A stretch of 62,529 nucleotides of DNA. It comes from Gonapodya prolifera JEL478 (Eukaryota; Monoblepharomycota; Monoblepharidomycetes; Monoblepharidales; Gonapodyaceae). Shown one piece after another: positions 21,067-35,563 of the stretch (within the stretch, counting starts at the first letter, position 1; each line of letters opens with the position of its first letter). Made by a program: the position numbers and the translations under genes. The stretch is from positions 1 to 62,529 of the forward strand of contig KQ965883.1 in NCBI GenBank assembly GCA_001574975.1, given 5' to 3'. The notes below the pieces were generated by a model. That model made no database searches. It was not told the DNA's origin and saw only the letters and a program-made list of their open reading frames with translations.

Positions 21067-23754
21067 ATGAAAACGCTACTCGCCTTTTGCATTCTCTACG
21101 CCGTCTGTGTCTCGGAAATCGCACGCGCACAAGCCCCGCAAGACTGTTCGGGTGTCCTTGTGGCCCTACAGGCCGCCAAAGCCCCGATTGCACCTTCGTC
21201 TGCTGCAACTGACTGCTGCAATTACGATTACGAAAGCACTTCGAATCGATCGGAGTACGTGTTTTTTTAACGTCTCCTTCAAAGCTGGTCTGATCCACCC
21301 CGCCTCCACAAAGCCCCAACTACTATGAGAACTTTGTCAACTGCGAAAGCGGACGAGTCATCGGTCTCCAACTCGCAAACTTGAATGTTTCCAGCCTGAG
21401 GTACTTGTCCGCTGCCATTTTTGGTGCAGAAAACAAAGCATTCATCACGGCCCCCCCAAACACCGAAAACAGCTACTTTGAATCTCTGACGGGGATCAAG
21501 AGGCTCTATCTTCCTAATGCTTCGCTGACGGGCACGCTTCCATCGTACTTTTCGAACCTGGCGCTTCTTGAAGAGCTCTCGCTGGGTAACAATAACTTGA
21601 CCGGATCCACGTCCGTGTTGTCTGGATTGCCAAATCTGCGCAAGATTTACTTGTCCAAAAATCAGTTCAGCGGAAGTCTCAGTTGGCTTTCTACAATGAC
21701 CCAGGTCCGAGAAATTTTCATTGCTCACAACCAATTCGTAAGTAGCCGACTCCATTTTCTTCGAAGATGAGAAAAGAGCGAAATTATTACACTGCACTGT
21801 AGAGTGGCACTTTCCCCGACCTCACTCGACTTTCTTCTCTGACGTATCTTGACGCTGGCTCCAACTACTTTACCGGATTGCTTCCATCGACGCTAGCCTT
21901 CCCTAATCTCACAAGATAGTAAGTTTTCTAAAAGTTATGTGAACGTCGATGTGTCCTCTTCATTCTTCGCAAAAGTTATTTCTATTCAAACCAATTTTCT
22001 GGAACGATACCTCCACTTACATCAAACTCGATGCTCCAGCTTGTGAGTATTCGCCCCTTGTTTCGAACCATGCTGTCCTCTGAAGGCGTATTAGTTTGAT
22101 GTTAGCATAAACAATCTTTCCGGCGCACCACCAGACATTTCCAATAACCCAAGATTAACTGAATAGTGAGTTTGCTCAACCCTTTGCGTGTCACCGGCCA
22201 ACACCTCCCTCCTCTTCATCCAGCGACGTGAGCCAAAACCCACGTCTCTCGGGGACCCTGCCGTCGTCCGTGTTCAAGCTTCCCCAGCTTGAGACTCTGA
22301 GTGTTTACTCCACTTCGATTGGAGGAACTGTGGACGCAGCGTTGTCGAACCAGACGAATCTTCGCACGCTCTATCTTGATGATACGTTGATCTCTGGACC
22401 ACTGTGAGCTCAAACGTGCTCCAAATCAAAGGTACCATTCTAACTTTTGCCGCCGTATCAGACCCGATCTTCGCGCATTGGTGTCGCTTACACGCATCGA
22501 CCTCTCAAACACGAGTTTGTCTGGACCGCTTTATCTCTCAAAGTGAGTTGCTTCATTGTTTTTTTCACTGTTCACAGCTTTGCATAATGCGATATCGACA
22601 GGTCAGCGGGAACCATTTTCTGCGGGCTCGGGCGGAACTCACTCTGCTTGCCCAACGGAGATCTGTCCCAACTCTCAAAACGATGCCAGACAAGCGGTGG
22701 AAATGAACTTCTGACGTGCCAAACTCTCTCTGTAACTACGACGTCGACGCGGATCTCCACCATCTCCACTCCGTCAACCACGACGTCACCCGTGATCCCA
22801 ACACCCACTCCAGGTCCGGAGCCAGCAAACCACAGTGTTGCAATTGCCGGTGGTGTTGTTGGTGAGCTCACCGTATCATCAGAGAGAAACGTTCCTCTCA
22901 ACACTCCTCCGTGGATCTAGGCGGGGTTGTTGGACTCGCGCTCATTGGTGCTCTCGGGTTCTTCTGCGTCAAGAAACGCTCCCCTCTGCACCAGTCTCTC
23001 CCACTTCCTCTTTATTCTGATCCAAACCTGGGTGCAAAGCCACAACCCCAAGCACCACTTATTGGGAGTCTTTCAGCTGGTTCAATGGCAGCAACGCTGG
23101 TAGAAGCTCCACGGTCGCCAACAATGGGACCGATGTCACCGTCATCTCCGATTTCACCCAGCGTTCCGCCAGCGTCCCTTATCTCTCAAATAAGCTATGC
23201 GTCATCGGTCGGATCCGTTGTGAACCAAATGTACGTTTGCGTTTCGCACTTCCAAGCCGCACAAGAAGATGAAGTGAGTGCATTTCGCCATGGAACACCC
23301 ACAAGCAACTGATCATTCCCCTCTGCATCAGATGTCATGCGAGCCAGGCCAGAAAATATTTGTAGATCATCTGTTTGCCGACCAGTGGTGCAAGGGACTC
23401 AACATCCAAACAATGCGATCCGGTTACGTCCCTCTTGCGCTGTTGGTTCCTGCAACCGACCAGGCCGCTCTTGTGGCGCGACTCATGGAGCAACAGCCAG
23501 TGCAGACACAACCACGCATGCAAAGCACTGTTCTTGGCTCACAGGCGCAAAAGGTTTCGGACCCAACTGAAGGTGAACAAATTTGTTCTCGTCAGCAGTC
23601 ATGGAGTTCAGTGAGACATCCGTAATCTTCCACAGCAATTGCATCCCTCCGCTACTATCTTAACCAAGGAATACTTACGAGTCAAGAGTACATTGCGGCG
23701 AGCGGAGTACTCCAGGGACAGGTCGCTGAAGGCCAAGGTCAGAAATTCGTGTGA
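21067..23754 (+). CDS. Secreted-LRR, transmembrane, SH3-domain protein
   Basis: Eleven exons (21067-21254, 21314-21737, 21803-21918, 21976-22042, 22095-22165, 22224-22403, 22462-22542, 22602-22861, 22921-23273, 23332-23572, 23636-23754) sum to exactly 699 aa. A signal peptide (MKTLLAFCILYAVCVSEIARA) and a cysteine-containing cap (DCCNYDYES) lead into about eight leucine-rich repeats of plant-type pattern, e.g. LEELSLGNNNLTGS and LQLFDVSINNLSGAPP. Then come a disulfide-type C-cap, a Thr/Ser/Pro stalk, and a membrane span (GGVVGLALIGALGFF) followed by KKR. The inside part is Pro/Ser-rich, then an SH3 domain (CVSHFQAAQEDE|MSCEPGQKIFV...DQWCKG...RSGYVPLALL; the conserved WxKG has C inserted as WCKG). 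A short helical tail ends at QGQKFV. It probably senses something outside and recruits proline-rich partners inside. Exon boundaries often fall between LRRs. Confidence 0.85.
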
Positions 23755-24030
23755 ATAATGAGGGAAAGGTATATAATCAGGGAGAGCTGTTTGCAATAAA
23801 AAAGTCTTAGCTAAGTCATTTTGACGTACTTTGTATCTCTGTATCTCAGTGCTAATTCATGCATTTTTACGCTTCATGAGTGTGAGTGACATTTTCGATA
23901 CTTGGCTGGAAGACCGGGCGAGGCGTGTAGTTCAGTTCAACTCGTTTCATTTCACTCTCCTGTCACTGCTTTCGCGCGGAAAAACAATGTAAGCAACGTT
24001 TGAGTGCGATCGAGCTGCAATCGCCCTCTG

Positions 24031-24864
24031 ATGCCCTTCCTATCCAGCATGGACGAGATTCTCAACTCGGGGCCATACCTTGTCGCCACGTTGGCCATGC
24101 TGACGGTCGCGTACGTTGGAGTAAACACGGCGAATCCCAAACTGAATACCGTCTTGAAGGCCATCAGCGTTTGGTATGCGTTCGATTCAATCAGTGGGTT
24201 CCAACTGTTCCGAACATCCCGATTTTCCTACTCTCAACCGTCTCCGATGGTGAATTCGGCAGTGCATCTTACATTTGAGCTTGGGTATACCGTAGTGACA
24301 TTGCAAGGAGGCGCATCCAAGTTCGAGGGAGGGTTTTTCGTGGAGCTCTGTGAGTGTATCACCCATCCACACTCTTTCTTCATTTTCTTATTCTTATCGA
24401 TACATATACATAGGGAAAGAGTATGGAAAAGCGGATGCGCGCTGGGCTGTCTACGACCCGACCATCCTCTCTCTGGAACTCTTGACGGCCTACGTAGCTG
24501 GACCACTCGCGGCGGTGTGCTTGTACGGCACACTGTTCGACAAGCCTTGGCGCCACTTTGCTCAGATCGTGCTTAATGTGGCAGAGCTGTACGGAGGGTG
24601 GATGACGTTTGCGCCGTGAGTTTGCACTCGTTCCAAGCCGTGGTGCTTCTACCATAGTAACCGTACTGTTTTAGCGAATGGGTAAACGGAAGCCCCGCAC
24701 TGAACACGTCCAACCCAATCTACCTTTGGCTGTACCTCGTCTTCTTTAACGGGTTGTGGGTGGTGATTCCATTCTTCCTTCTCTATGAGTCGTTCTACGC
24801 GGTGGTAGATGCGCAAAAGGCACTGCAGAAAGCAAGAGCAACATCGGAGAAGAAATCGAAATGA
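24031..24864 (+). CDS. Emopamil-binding-protein-type sterol isomerase (EBP)
   Basis: This EXPERA-family multi-pass ER membrane protein would move the sterol double bond from C8 to C7. Exons 24031 (or 24049)-24193, 24263-24349, 24414-24615 and 24675-24864 give 213 or 207 aa, close to the usual EBP length of about 230. Diagnostic wording includes WKEYGKADARWAVYDPTILS, AELYGGWMTF, PEWVNGSPALNTSN and YLVFFNGLWVVIP. The conserved H and E of the second span appear as MHLTFELGY. The first intron (69 bp) is in frame without stops and was called from the family alignment. Most Dikarya use the unrelated Erg2 for this step, while animals and plants use EBP. The start could be either Met. Confidence 0.87.
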
Positions 24865-25099
24865 ACGGTGCCTAGTCTTTATTCTTCGCTATTCGTAGTA
24901 ATGAGATATGTAATGTCATGTTACGACCGAGTATGAAAAACTGGTCCCCTGAGTGTTTTATCGCCAACCGTCTGTTCGATTATCTGCTTTGTCAAATCTT
25001 TCGGTATGCATTCTTCATGTTTTTGATACATCGCGCAGAGTTAGGGTATAACACATGCAAATTAGTGTTCAAAGGGTAGTATCGATAGTCCCACACTAT

Positions 25100-26022
25100 T
25101 TAATTTTCTTCCATAGCGGACCCTGGGGATGGACCAGGTTTCTGCTCGGCAGCAGGTGGCGTATTGTGGAGGTCGAATTCCTCGGAAGGAATGAACGTCC
25201 GGAGTTCCTGGGTGAGAGTGTCGCGGAGGTTCTAAAAGATGGAAGTGGGAACGTTAATAAAAGGTTGGCAGTTTCGAGACTGCTCTGTTGGAAACAGCAG
25301 AGAAACCTGATGCACACTTGTGCAACACTGTTGCAGGGGTGCCCACTCACTTTGACTGCCACAATCTTCCCCCTCTCCTGCTGATTTCGAACAGACACTT
25401 GTTCATAGAGGTCTTTTGTGTACATGTCGGGGTTGCGTCCTGCCTCGATTTGACTATTGTGGAGGAGGCGAAAGCATTGGTTTCAAGGACGGGGGGAGTA
25501 AGCATACAGAGTTTGACCATGTGAGACACGTAAGTAAAACAAACTATCGCAACTTACCCTATCAAAGCTCTCGGTATATCCTCAGTCACTTCGTTCTTCA
25601 AGTTGTCGAGTTTTCTAAGGTGATCCACCACTCCGTTCCTGTCCCGTGGCAGATGGAGCAATCGCAAACCAGGACAAATAATTAGGAGACAGTGGAGGCG
25701 GAAGCAACGAAGGGGCACACACACGTAATTGGGCACAACGTCGTTCGTGATGGTTTCGGCATTCATGTCTTGGACGGCCATCCCCAGCCTCCGGAGCACT
25801 TCGATAAATCGAACAAGCTGGCAAATGGAGGGATCATTGACAGCGGTTCGCAGGGAGGAATCTGGGATAAAATGGCGATGTTGGTGTGGTACCCACTTCA
25901 CGTTCCATTTTCGTGAGCGAGCCGTCGTCGTCTCCCGGCTTCTGATCCCCGGCCATCGAAGAAGTCTCTTTTGATTGGCCAGGTTGCGCAGACGCGGGGT
26001 TGCCAGCTCCCGAAGAAGACAT
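25100..26022 (-). CDS. MED10: Mediator complex subunit 10
   Basis: This is a core middle-module subunit of Mediator, the RNA polymerase II co-activator. Five exons (26022-25897, 25817-25723, 25638-25558, 25453-25351, 25231-25100) sum to 178 aa in frame. A 40-residue disordered N-terminus precedes the family core: LVRFIEVLRRLGMAVQD, YVNGVVDHLRKLDNLKNEV, IPRALIGQIEAGRNPDMYTK and VRNQQERGKIVAVKNLRDTL, which match the typical Med10/Nut2 order including the hallmark GRNP-x2-YTK. Introns are longer than average (79-119 bp). Its ATG is only 61 bp from that of the Sda1 gene, which runs the other way, so the two share a promoter. Confidence 0.9.
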
Positions 26023-26083
26023 GGGTGGAAGAGAGGGCTGTGGCCACTAGCAGCGTTCCTGCTTTCTCCTTTCACCTGCTACG

Positions 26084-28800
26084 ATGGGGAAGGGAACTCG
26101 CACTCGAGCGCGCGTCGATGCCCTCAACCTCAATCTGCCACAACTGCAGAATCTCATCAAGAGAGACCCGAGCTCATACACTGCCGAGTTCCAGCTGCAG
26201 CTCAAGCATTTCCAGTCGAGATTGGATATCTTTCTCCTGAAACCCGCGGATTCCGACGAGCACGAAGAGCTTGGAGATCTCATTACCTTCATTGCCCATG
26301 TGAGTCCTCCCATCAATCTTCTCTGAATAGATGTCCAGCTCTTACAACACAACCACAGGTTGCTCCCTGCTATCCCAAGCTCTGCGCACAATTTCCGCAG
26401 CAAGTTTCCGACCTCCTATCCAATCATCATCAAAATCTTAATCCTGACCTGCGGAAGACGATGGTGCAAGCCCTTATGCTGCTCAGGAACCGCGACCTGA
26501 TTTCTCAGACCAGGTGAGATGGCATATCTGCACTTACATAGGAACTGGAAGAAAACTGGAAGAAAACTGGCGTTAGGCGCTTGGCGCTTAGTTCATCGTG
26601 GATTTTCATACGGATATTGCGGTTTGAATTCTGAACGCTCCTTCCACCACCACGCACCCCGCCCACCTTGGTGCCACAACAGCCTACTCTCTCTGTTTTT
26701 TGTCCTTTTCCGATGCCGCGACAAGCAACTCCGTCAACTTCTTCACTCCCACATCGTCTCGGACATCAAAAACGCGAACCAAAAGGCGAAGAACAACAAA
26801 CTTAATAAAACGCTGCAGAACTTCATGTACACCATGCTTGGCGACGCGCACGAGGTAATTATTTAGTCAGAATGATTTTCGTCTTGTTGACTGGAAGGAA
26901 GGAAGATGGGTTCGGGTCATGTTAACACGTACGACGTAATCTCACAACGCTCTTCGTTACTTTCTAGATTGCAGCCAAAAAGTCACTGGACGTCATGATT
27001 GACCTGTACAAGAAGAATGTCTGGAACGATGCTAAGACTGTAAACGTGATCGGTGAAGCCTGCTTTCACTCTTCGCCTAAAGTCTGTGCGACCGCAATCA
27101 ACTTCTTCCTGGGAGCGAACCGCGAAGAAGAGGAGGAGGCCGATGTGGACATGCCGGATATCACGGTGTTGAAGCACCAGGCCCACATTAAGAAGAAAAC
27201 GAAGTCTGAAAAAGCAAAGTTGGAGAAGGCGATGGCCACCATCAAGAAGGTAAGGTGCTCTTGCGTGCCGCACTGCTCCTCTTAGTTTCATATACAACTC
27301 ACGTCAAATGATAGAAAGAGCGCGCTGCCCTTAACTCGAACACGGCATTGTCCTTCCCTCCACTTCACCTCCTCAACGATCCTCAGTCGCACGCGGAGAA
27401 GCTTTTCTCACGATTGCGTCAAGCAACTTCCCAATCGACGCTTCCTTTCCCTCTCCGCCTCGCCCACCTCGACCTCATCACACGTTTGGTCGGCGCCCAC
27501 AAGCTCGTGCTCCTGAACATTTACCCCTTCATTGCCAAGTACCTCAATCCGCACCAGAAGGATGTCACCCGCCTGCTCGCCTGCGCCGCCCAGGCGACGC
27601 ACGACCTTGTGCCGCCCGATGCTGTGGAGGAAGTTGTGCGTGCGGTGGCAGACCGGTTCGTGTGGGGGAACTACTCTGGGGAAGTCGTGGTCGCCGGGCT
27701 CAACGCGATTCGGGAACTCTCGGCGCGACAGCCCCTGGCGATGCCCGCGGAACTGTTGGATAGTCTTGTTGCGGACCACAAGGGACACAGGGAGAAAGGT
27801 GTGACGAACGCGACGAGGGCGCTGGTGGGACTGTTCAGGGAGGTGAATCCTGAACTGCTGCATAAAAAGCACCGGGGGAAAGTTGGGACGATTGAGGTTG
27901 CGAAAGGAATCGCGAAAGTGAAGGAGTATGGACAAATGGACGTGGCGGAAGGGGTAGCCGGAGCAGAGTTGCTGCAAGAAATGGATGTGGATGAAGACGA
28001 GGACGCCGAGTCGAGTGGTAGTGCGGAAGACGGAGGTGACGGTTCGGACGGTGACGGATCTTGGTCGGACGTTGAGGAAGAGGAGGGAGACGTCGATGCA
28101 GAAGCGGACGGCTCAGACGAAGAAAATGATAATGATGAAGAAGAAGAGGAAGAAGGCGAAGAGGCGAGTAAGGAGGCGCCGTCTGGCGAAACGGAGACTG
28201 AAGGGACAAGCAAGGCGGAGGTAAAACCGTCCACGGATGTGAGGATAGAAGCGCAAAAGGTGAGAGAGATTAGCGATGTGGATTGCTTGGATCCTTCGGC
28301 TCAACCTGCCCTTTTGTAAATCCGATGTTTTGCAGATCTTGACAGATGATGACTTCCGAATCATGAAAAAGCTGAGAACGGAAAAGGAAGCGCAACGCCT
28401 TACGGGCCAGGGTCTGCGCATAAAGGACGTTAAGGGCAAGAAGCGGACGCATGCTGAAATGGACGATGGGTCGGACGATGAGGAGCATGATTCGGATGCC
28501 CATTATGAACCCGACGAATTTGTTCACCCCGACGCTATGCTTGCTGGGTACAAGCGAAAGCAAACTAAGGAGGAGCGTGTTGCATCCATTCAAGCTGGAC
28601 GGGAAGGACGGCCAAAGTACGGATCGCGGATGGGCAAACACGAAGGATCCACCACCAACAAGGTGAAATCCAAAAAGACAAAGAACATTATGATGATGGT
28701 CCACAAGCGAGAAGTGTGGAACAAGAAGATGATGAGCTCGCGAGAGAAAACGAAACGTCGCAGAGAGCACGTGAAGAGGCAAAAACGGGGGGCACATTAG
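26084..28800 (+). CDS. SDA1: Sda1, 60S ribosome export/biogenesis factor
   Basis: Sda1 is a nucleolar factor required for pre-60S maturation and nuclear exit. Six exons (26084-26299, 26359-26513, 26683-26854, 26968-27249, 27315-28259, 28336-28800) give 744 aa, near the yeast length. Family blocks: the N-terminal [81 protein letters not shown] and the central AYLNPHQ-like [15 protein letters not shown] long acidic segment (about residues 510-590) precedes the C-terminal [13 protein letters not shown] and [18 protein letters not shown], then a basic tail. The second intron is longer (169 bp). It is convergent with the proteasome gene, the stops being 60 bp apart. Confidence 0.93.
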
Positions 28801-28860
28801 TTTTAGAAGGCGCATTTTTATGTCCTTGCATAGTTGGTTTGCTTACAACATATCTACATC

Positions 28861-30018
28861 CTAATCCTCGAAAAAGGTCGGCACCTGACATAGAAGTGAT
28901 TAGTGCACTTGGCGAATTCATCCCACTTGGACGAAAAGTCCTCACCTCATTACCTGGAACGAATATTCTTTGCACACCATTCTCGTCAATAACAGCTAAT
29001 CTGATGCAGCCACCCGAGGACCCATCACGAGAGATCGCGAGTGCGACGGCTGAAGGGTGAAGGGAGGGGCATGATTGTGAAACAATCAAGGCTCGCACCA
29101 CAGAATCCGTCACAAGCACACACCGTTCTTTGTGAATGCAATGCATTCATCTCTTGTCATCCCCTCTTTGTAGTTCGCATCACAATATCCGTAAATGTAA
29201 CTCGATCCCGATCCTACGTGAGGCGAGACGATTGGAAATTGAAACACAAAGCATCTATCGAGAGCGTACCGCCAATCGCAAACTTTTCCCTGTGAAGCGA
29301 GCCTCCAAGAGGAATGCTGTACACACTGCCGCCATTGTACTTGTCCCAGCCACCGACAATGATTCCCGCGAGAAGCTGGTCCTTGTTGGAGTAACACATC
29401 TTCTGGAAGAGGACAGCAGCGTTGTGTACTGGCGGGGGCTCCTTGTGCTCCACGCTATCGTTCCGGGACCGCAAAAAAATCCACGCGAAGATAATTCACG
29501 GGAGATTAGACCTGGAAATCCGACTCGAAGGGTTGCACAGACTCACGTGTACATTTGAAGATAGTAGTGAACGATGTCTGCAATGGCTTGCGTGTCTGCG
29601 GCACTTCCGCTACGGCAACAGTAGATGCGATCGTGAACCGAAGTGAGCTTGTCCGTCACCCTTGAATGGTGCAGCGGGCCAACATTATGTTCAAAGGTCG
29701 ACAACGGTCACAACGTCAAGGAAAACTCACCTGTTGGCGATGTATGACCCCGTAGTTGTCCTCGTATCCGCTCCAACAACCACCCCTCCATTGAATTCGA
29801 CCGCCATGATCGTTGTCTTGGGGAAAACGAAGGGAAAACACGAAGCGTCCAATCGACGCCGTAAGGATCAATTGGAATGGCCATCCAGACACGCCAGCAC
29901 TCACCCCTAGGTTCACTTCGCCGGGCTTTAGTTGCGCCATTTGTGTGAAGGATCGGAGTGAGTTGATGCCGAAATGGGGGACTTGCGTGTTGTGTGCTCC
30001 CAGCTCTTTCAATTCCAC
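28861..30018 (-). CDS. PRE3: Proteasome subunit beta-1 (caspase-like)
   Basis: This is the catalytic 20S subunit that cleaves after acidic residues. Seven exons (30018-29905, 29816-29731, 29660-29547, 29454-29270, 29213-29124, 29049-28946, 28884-28861) sum to 200 aa. A 38-residue propeptide ends NLG, and the mature chain begins [11 protein letters not shown], so Thr39 is the nucleophile freed by self-cleavage between Gly and Thr, exactly at an exon junction. Other family marks are [18 protein letters not shown] (Asp17 and Lys33 equivalents), [28 protein letters not shown] and DGSSGG. The final exon codes only seven residues (VPTFFED). It lies 58 bp downstream of the RS-rich gene on the same strand. 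Confidence 0.94.
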
Positions 30019-30076
30019 TTTCCTTCGAAATCAGTATAAATTCAATTTTCAGAGAATACAAGTTCTATAATCAATA

Positions 30077-31065
30077 TTAATTTTCAGCCAACTCCCCTTC
30101 TTCGGGAGTATGACTCTGCTTTCTGTGGTCCCTCGCAATGTCAACCTTGGGTGAGCCCCGTTTCTCGTCCGTAATGAGGTTATTCCCGTTCTCTTTACTC
30201 TCCTCATCCGCTCTACCCCGACTTCTGCTTCTACTTCGTGATAGGTTGCTGCCACGGGCACTTCTTTTTCGTCCATTCCTACTCGAGCTTCGAGATCGCG
30301 ATTCTGATCGTCTTCGGCGAGGAACTCTATTCTCATCGTCAGACGTATCACGAGGCGTCCCTCTGCGACTCCGTCGGTCCTGATGCTCCTCAGTCCTGTG
30401 CTTCACTTCGGCAGCTCCATCCGAGTCTGGGGACGAGGGCCGCCTTGACCTATCGCGAGAATGCTCACGAGAGCGAGAGCGCGAACGCCTGCTTTCACGA
30501 TCTCGCCGCCGTGGACGTTTATCACTCCTCCGTCGTTTCTGAATATAAAAGTGTCAACATTTTGTCAACTTTGCTCGATGGAACTTGCAGAGCACTCACA
30601 TTATCCTGCGATACGTCTGACTGTGAGTCGGAATGGTTTGACTCATCAGATTGCGTTTCGCTTCCTGAGTCGCCTGAATTGGACGATCGCCGCTTCCTCT
30701 TCTTCCGGCTGCTTCGATCTTCACTGTCGTCTATCTTCCGACTCTTTCGTTTCTTATCGCCGTCCTTGCTTTTCTTCTTTTTCCGTTTCTTCTCGTCCTT
30801 CGCAGTTTTAGACTTCTCCTCTTCGCGTTCCTTCAGCCGGTTCTCCCTCTCTGCATCCAGTTGCTAGTTGGCAAAACGAAGCTTAAATGGTTCCTCATTT
30901 CGCAGTGATAGCGGTTCCTCCCACCTTCCTGTACTTTGCCATGTCCTTGTCCGAGAACTTTGAGTCGTCATGTTTCGCTTTCAGAACCCGAAAGTCTTCC
31001 CATGTCATGCCCCCTTTCTTTCGTGCCGCAATAAATTCGGAGATGGTGCCCCCGCGCTGCTGCAT
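30077..31065 (-). CDS. Arg/Ser- and Lys-rich nuclear protein
   Basis: I cannot name the family. Three exons (31065-30925, 30863-30600, 30538-30077) give 288 aa in frame. The N-terminus has a short ordered stretch (GGTISEFIAARKKGGMTWED, then FRVLKAKHDDSKFSDKDMAKYRK) followed by a charged coiled region, a lysine-rich patch (KKRKKKKSKDGDKKRK), a serine/aspartate part and a C-terminal RS domain with RSRSRSR runs. Such composition fits a splicing-associated or nuclear-speckle protein, which is inference. The start Met at 31065 is the first in this frame after an upstream stop, though another 5' exon is possible. Only 121 bp separate it from the divergent prolyl-tRNA synthetase. Confidence 0.7.
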
Positions 31066-31186
31066 CGGCGAGGATGGTGTGGGGATTGGCGAGTTGTAGG
31101 CGGGTTGGGCGAGGCCGGCACGGCAAAAACTTGTTCGCTGAACAACAAAACTTCCCCATCAAAGATTCGGTTTGTCGTGAAGGAGA

Positions 31187-33919
<2,733 letters not shown>

Positions 33920-34048
33920 GACGGAATTGTTATTCCAGAAATATATGCCGCTACTCGTCATCATCGCGCTCCCTGAACCGTGGGTGCTGATTCAACAACA
34001 CAGTCGTCATGAGTAATGGATTTAAAATGGCCCCATGCGGTGTGGCAC

Positions 34049-35336
34049 TTACTTCGTCATCTCTCGCCCGTTTTCTTGAAGACCCATCACCACGCCCGTT
34101 TGTCGAATCGAAATCACGTGATCGCTTTCCACCGCCACCGCCACCGCCACCTTTACGCTCATACGGTCAGTGGGTATCTGCCAGCACACAAAAAGTCGCT
34201 CACCTCCTCGATAATACTCGGCTCCACCGCCTCCTCCCCATTGGCCTCCACCCCACCCTCCGACACCCCCGTACTGGTCCGCCCCCATCGGCGCCTCCCC
34301 CGCGTCTGCGTAGAATTCGAGCTGCCTGCCGTAGCCTCCACGCCCCGCATCGTAATCATTCCGATACTCGTCCCTAACTTGCCCTCCCGACTTGCCCCTC
34401 CCAAACTGGCGGCCCTCCTCGAATCCCAGATCGAGGTCCGTTCGGATGATGCGCTCGTCGAGCTTGGTTCCGTTGATGAATTGGAGGCAGGCAAGGGCGG
34501 AGGCATGTGTGTAGTACCTGCAACGGAGAGTAGGGTGGGGTTGTTGGAGGCCAGAGTAAAGGTTCGTTAGCGGCAAAAGCTCATCCAGAGGTGATGTAAG
34601 GCTCACTCTACGAAGCAAAAGCCGCAAGGTGTTCTCAGCTCTCTGTCAAGGCCCATGATGACACGTCGAATTTCCCCAACTTTGGAGAAGAGTTCATAGA
34701 CCTGTGTGTATTGGAAATCGACGGAAATTTTGGTTGATATTCCTGTGTTTTGATGGAAAGTGTCGAAGGACGAGTCCGAGGTAACGGAAGAATCCAGCAA
34801 AACCACTCGAAATCAAGTTATGTAACTCGTTGATAGAGATCCCACGCTCCAAGTAGCACATCCCCTGTCTCTTCTTTGGTTTTGTATCCAAGAAATTTTC
34901 CAGAGAGGTCAGGGAACTCTCTCGCCGCCCTCCCAAAGAACAACCCAAAGCTCACTGAAGAACCATTCTCCGTTTGGACGCCTTTTCAATGGCGCCACTA
35001 AGCGTACCTGCTCCTCCGATGTGAAAAACGACAGATTCCCGACATAAAGCGTTGTGGACCCGGATAGAGCTCGCTAGGAAACGTAGGAGTGTACAGAATG
35101 AAAAAGTTGCGATAGGGAGCGCAACCGGGAAGGCAAAAGTGCATCAAATCAAGGCTCACCTGCCATTCCGCGTCGTTGTTCTGCAGGGTGGAAGTCGCGA
35201 AGAATCGAAGAAAGGATGGGGAGAATATACCGCTTGAGTGATGCCAGGAACGACAGCCTATGAGACAACTCACGAATCGCCTGTTTCTCCGATCACGGTA
35301 GGAGGAGGGGAGCGCAAGAGATGGGACAGCCGCCAT
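34049..35336 (-). CDS. CBP20: Nuclear cap-binding protein subunit 2 (CBP20)
   Basis: It binds the 7-methylguanosine cap of nuclear transcripts together with CBP80. Exons 35336-35274, 35180-35160, 35073-35008, 34701-34607 and 34517-34049 give up to 237 aa. The RRM shows RNP2 as [14 protein letters not shown] and RNP1 as GFCFVEY, with family-specific flanks [31 protein letters not shown] and the cap-contacting tail [20 protein letters not shown] followed by YDAGRGGYG. The conserved WD of IIRTDWD is LD here. The Gly/Tyr-rich tail after 34200 is uncertain: a donor at about 34196 may splice out the last part. The third intron is unusually long (306 bp). It diverges from the Spartan gene across 227 bp. 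Confidence 0.9.
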
Positions 35337-35563
35337 TGTATGTGGGATAGCTGCAGTGTTCTGGTGACTGTCAGGCTTAGGTCAGTCAATTCGTTAGCCA
35401 ACTGAAGTAACATTATTCTCAGCAGAGAAGGAACGGGAGACAGGAACAGCAAGTGAGTCAGCACAGAGAGGCTTGAAGCTGCTATTGCATACCTTATGGA
35501 CGCCTTGTGCGATTGCCCGGACGTGGAAAGACGTTCCCTGTCTTCGCATTCATAGCTCCATAA

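Noticed and set aside
29817-29904. Apparent lack of a propeptide in the proteasome beta subunit
   Set aside because: Splicing out 29904-29817 puts a 38-residue propeptide directly before the Gly-Thr cleavage site.
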